Assembly: GCA_023433505.1 (NCBI GenBank)
Contig: JAEZCO010000025.1
Coordinates: 18,963-82,962, forward strand
Direction: 5' to 3'
DNA: 64,000 nucleotides
From: Bacillota bacterium
Lineage (GTDB): Bacteria > Bacillota > Clostridia > Acetivibrionales > DTU013
A program made the translations under genes and the position numbers. Below the pieces are notes generated by a model, which saw only the letters and a program-made list of their open reading frames with translations, was not told the DNA's origin and searched no databases. This document shows, in pieces, positions 62,747 to 64,000 of the stretch (positions are counted from its first letter, which is position 1; the number at the start of each line of letters is the position of its first letter).

Positions 62747-62763
62747 CCTTGGGGGAATCTATT

Positions 62764-63573
62764 TCAGTATTCGTTTGCTTTTGTATATTGACCGGCCTTT
62801 TTCTCCATGCTGCATTTTACTTTTGCGTTTTTCATCTGTGAATCATATGTGGTGTCAATTACTATCCATTTCTTAGTCTTGCTATTGTATACCTCATTCC
62901 ATGCATGATACCCATCTACATTTGTCGAATAGCCTTTTACCAATTTCGTTGGTATACCGATGCTTCTGAGCATTGCAGCAAATGTTGATGCGTAGTCGTA
63001 GCAGATGCCCGAACGGGAGTTCAACGTGGAGTCGATATCCGGCAGATAATCGCTTTTCAATCCATTCAATTTTGCATAGTCATATTTAACATTGCTGATT
63101 ATATAATTGTAAATGGCATCAAGCTTTTCCTGGTCACTCGTGAGATCTTTTGTCAAGTCCCTGGCTTTTTTAATCGCTGCATTCTGTGCATCCCAGTTTA
63201 TATTCTGAACGGAGGAAAGATAGACTTCTTTTTCATCCGATAAATTCAATGTGACATTCTCTGAGGAAATGCGCTTGTATTTGTCGCCGCTGGTATTTTC
63301 ATATAAACTGACTTTGTAATCGCCATTTCCCATTTGAAGAGAAAAGCTTTCTTCTATACCGTCATTATTTAGATTATATGTATACTTCTTGCTATTCTTT
63401 TCTATGACTACCTTAAGTTTTTCTACGTTGGAAGCATAGCTTACCTTGACTATACCCGAATTCAGCATGGAAGTATTAAATGCTGCCGTATTGCCGGAGC
63501 CTTCTGCAGTTACACTTAAAGTGTTAAATAGAAATATTATTCCAATAACCAGTGACAGTAAAAACCTGCGCAC
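62764..63573 (-). CDS. secreted transglutaminase-like cysteine protease/transglutaminase domain protein
   Basis: A 269-residue protein. The N terminus (MRRFLLSLVIGIIFLFNTLSVTAEG) is a signal peptide. The triad of the transglutaminase-like superfamily is present: Cys in SGICYDYA (C191), His in GYHAWNEVY (H223), Asp in IVIDTTYD (D240). Role: processing or cross-linking of cell-surface proteins, unknown target. The start is GTG at 63573, because an ATG further upstream lies inside the riboswitch aptamer and the AGGGAG site is 8-9 bases before GTG. Confidence 0.85.
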   Translation of the reverse strand: MRRFLLSLVIGIIFLFNTLSVTAEGSGNTAAFNTSMLNSGIVKVSYASNVEKLKVVIEKNSKKYTYNLNNDGIEESFSLQMGNGDYKVSLYENTSGDKYKRISSENVTLNLSDEKEVYLSSVQNINWDAQNAAIKKARDLTKDLTSDQEKLDAIYNYIISNVKYDYAKLNGLKSDYLPDIDSTLNSRSGICYDYASTFAAMLRSIGIPTKLVKGYSTNVDGYHAWNEVYNSKTKKWIVIDTTYDSQMKNAKVKCSMEKKAGQYTKANEY

Positions 63574-63584
63574 TAAAAAACTCT

Positions 63585-63664
63585 CCCTTCGGCATCTGGC
63601 TGCCATTTTACAGGCCCTTTAGCTTTGCGTCCCCGTCTTTCGGCGGGTTTGCCTTTATCGTTGA
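63585..63664 (-). ncRNA. cyclic di-GMP-I riboswitch, proximal copy
   Basis: On the minus strand: ggcaaaccc, gaaag, ggggacgcaaagc, then gggcct and atggcagccagatgccgaa. This is the GEMM-I consensus (GGCAAACC...GAAA...GGACGCAAAGC...GCCAG...CCGAA). Its 3' end carries the gene's ribosome-binding sequence AGGGAG, so ligand binding could control translation. Confidence 0.92.
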
Positions 63665-63707
63665 AAAGTCAGGCTTTCAACAAAAAAAATCCAAATAAAA
63701 AAACTTC

Positions 63708-63788
63708 CCTTTCGGTAACTGGCTGCCATTTTACAGGCCCTCTAGCTTTGCGTCCCTGTTTTTCAACAGGTTTGCCGTTTATCGTTGA
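63708..63788 (-). ncRNA. cyclic di-GMP-I riboswitch, distal copy
   Basis: Same motifs on the minus strand: ggcaaacc, gaaa, gggacgcaaagc, gggcct, atggcagccagttaccgaa. A short T-rich spacer with a hairpin gttgaaa / ttttcaac separates it from the proximal copy. Tandem c-di-GMP aptamers can sharpen the response. Confidence 0.92.
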
Positions 63789-63827
63789 AAAGCTGTTTAA
63801 CGATGTATTTACACCAAATATGACATA

Positions 63828-63856
63828 ATAATAACAGATAAACCTACAGAAATCAA
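63828..63856 (-). promoter_or_regulatory. promoter of the tandem riboswitch transcript
   Basis: Minus strand TTGATT, 17 bases, TATTAT, about 40 bases before the distal aptamer. Confidence 0.7.
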
Positions 63857-64000
63857 CAGTTTTAATAAAAAAGCACGGCAAATTCACGAACCCATATTTT
63901 TCCTAACCCTAGCTCTAGAGCTTTAAAAAAAATGCCATTTCAGCATCCATATTCCTAGAAACCACCTTAAGATTTGATATCAACAGTCCTTTCAAGATAA

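Larger units (their letters stand above)
62334..62763. other. pilB leader and intergenic region
   Basis: 430 bases with promoters (above), the transglutaminase terminator, and one short frame of about 15 codons starting GTG after a GGAGGA site near 62612 (minus strand). I see no other gene. Confidence 0.4.

Noticed and set aside
62334..62763. Riboswitch upstream of pilB
   Set aside because: The region holds promoters and a terminator but does not match the c-di-GMP-I, c-di-GMP-II or other consensus I know.
63625..63887. Small ORFs overlapping the riboswitch region
   Set aside because: They are read from conserved aptamer sequence on both strands and have no ribosome-binding site; the RNA structure explains the sequence.

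Overview
The window reads as a chromosomal segment of a Gram-positive, spore-forming, strictly anaerobic member of the Clostridia. Three things point there: sporulation genes (spoIVA and the spore protease gpr), an NAD-linked [FeFe] hydrogenase operon, and clostridial ribosome-binding sites with frequent GTG/TTG starts. An Acetivibrio/Ruminiclostridium-type relative is my guess, not a demonstrated placement. No rRNA, tRNA or CRISPR array was seen.

Layout. 0-9.8 kb: a J-domain protein and DUF5685 partner, a DUF815-type ATPase, pgsA, a thioesterase, a DUF2007-like small protein, mtrB (TRAP), dnaE and an HD-GYP protein. 10-19 kb: a Cys-rich unknown, phosphoglucomutase, spoIVA, a lipid kinase, a large serine recombinase and a YcaQ-like DNA glycosylase. 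19.0-20.7 kb: a small hydrophobic peptide gene that looks like a type I toxin, with two tandem copies of a candidate antisense RNA, directly downstream of an rpoN that lacks its DNA-binding domain. 20.8-28 kb: CPBP protease, folate cyclo-ligase, membrane proteins, a corrinoid-activating ferredoxin/ASKHA protein, cobT, and broken remnants of a uroporphyrinogen-decarboxylase-like gene and an AraC regulator. 28-38 kb: gltX, glnS, a MazF-type toxin-antitoxin pair, ligA, an M50 protease, a Phd-Uma2 fusion, gpr and rpsT. 38-47.8 kb: a sigma factor, holA, comEC and the hydrogenase operon. 48.2-51.3 kb: a two-gene module of a ZorA-like membrane protein with a long helical tail and a protein resembling the EH-signature (ZorC) family. 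51.4-62.3 kb: a type IV pilus cluster in three transcription units. 62.8-63.9 kb: a secreted transglutaminase-like protein behind two tandem c-di-GMP-I riboswitches.

How it works together. c-di-GMP is a recurring theme: an HD-GYP protein that may degrade it, a type IV pilus system of the kind it often regulates, and a secreted protein controlled by two c-di-GMP aptamers. The hydrogenase operon handles redox disposal. The corrinoid genes look like the residue of a methyltransferase system that has lost its methyltransferase here. Several families of short inverted-repeat elements are scattered between genes, some abutting start or stop codons.

The best candidates for something undescribed are the ZorA-like/EH-like pair without a visible ZorB, and the type I toxin-like locus with a duplicated antisense RNA and a second related peptide gene near 39.3 kb. 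All calls come from reading the sequence; no database search was run.
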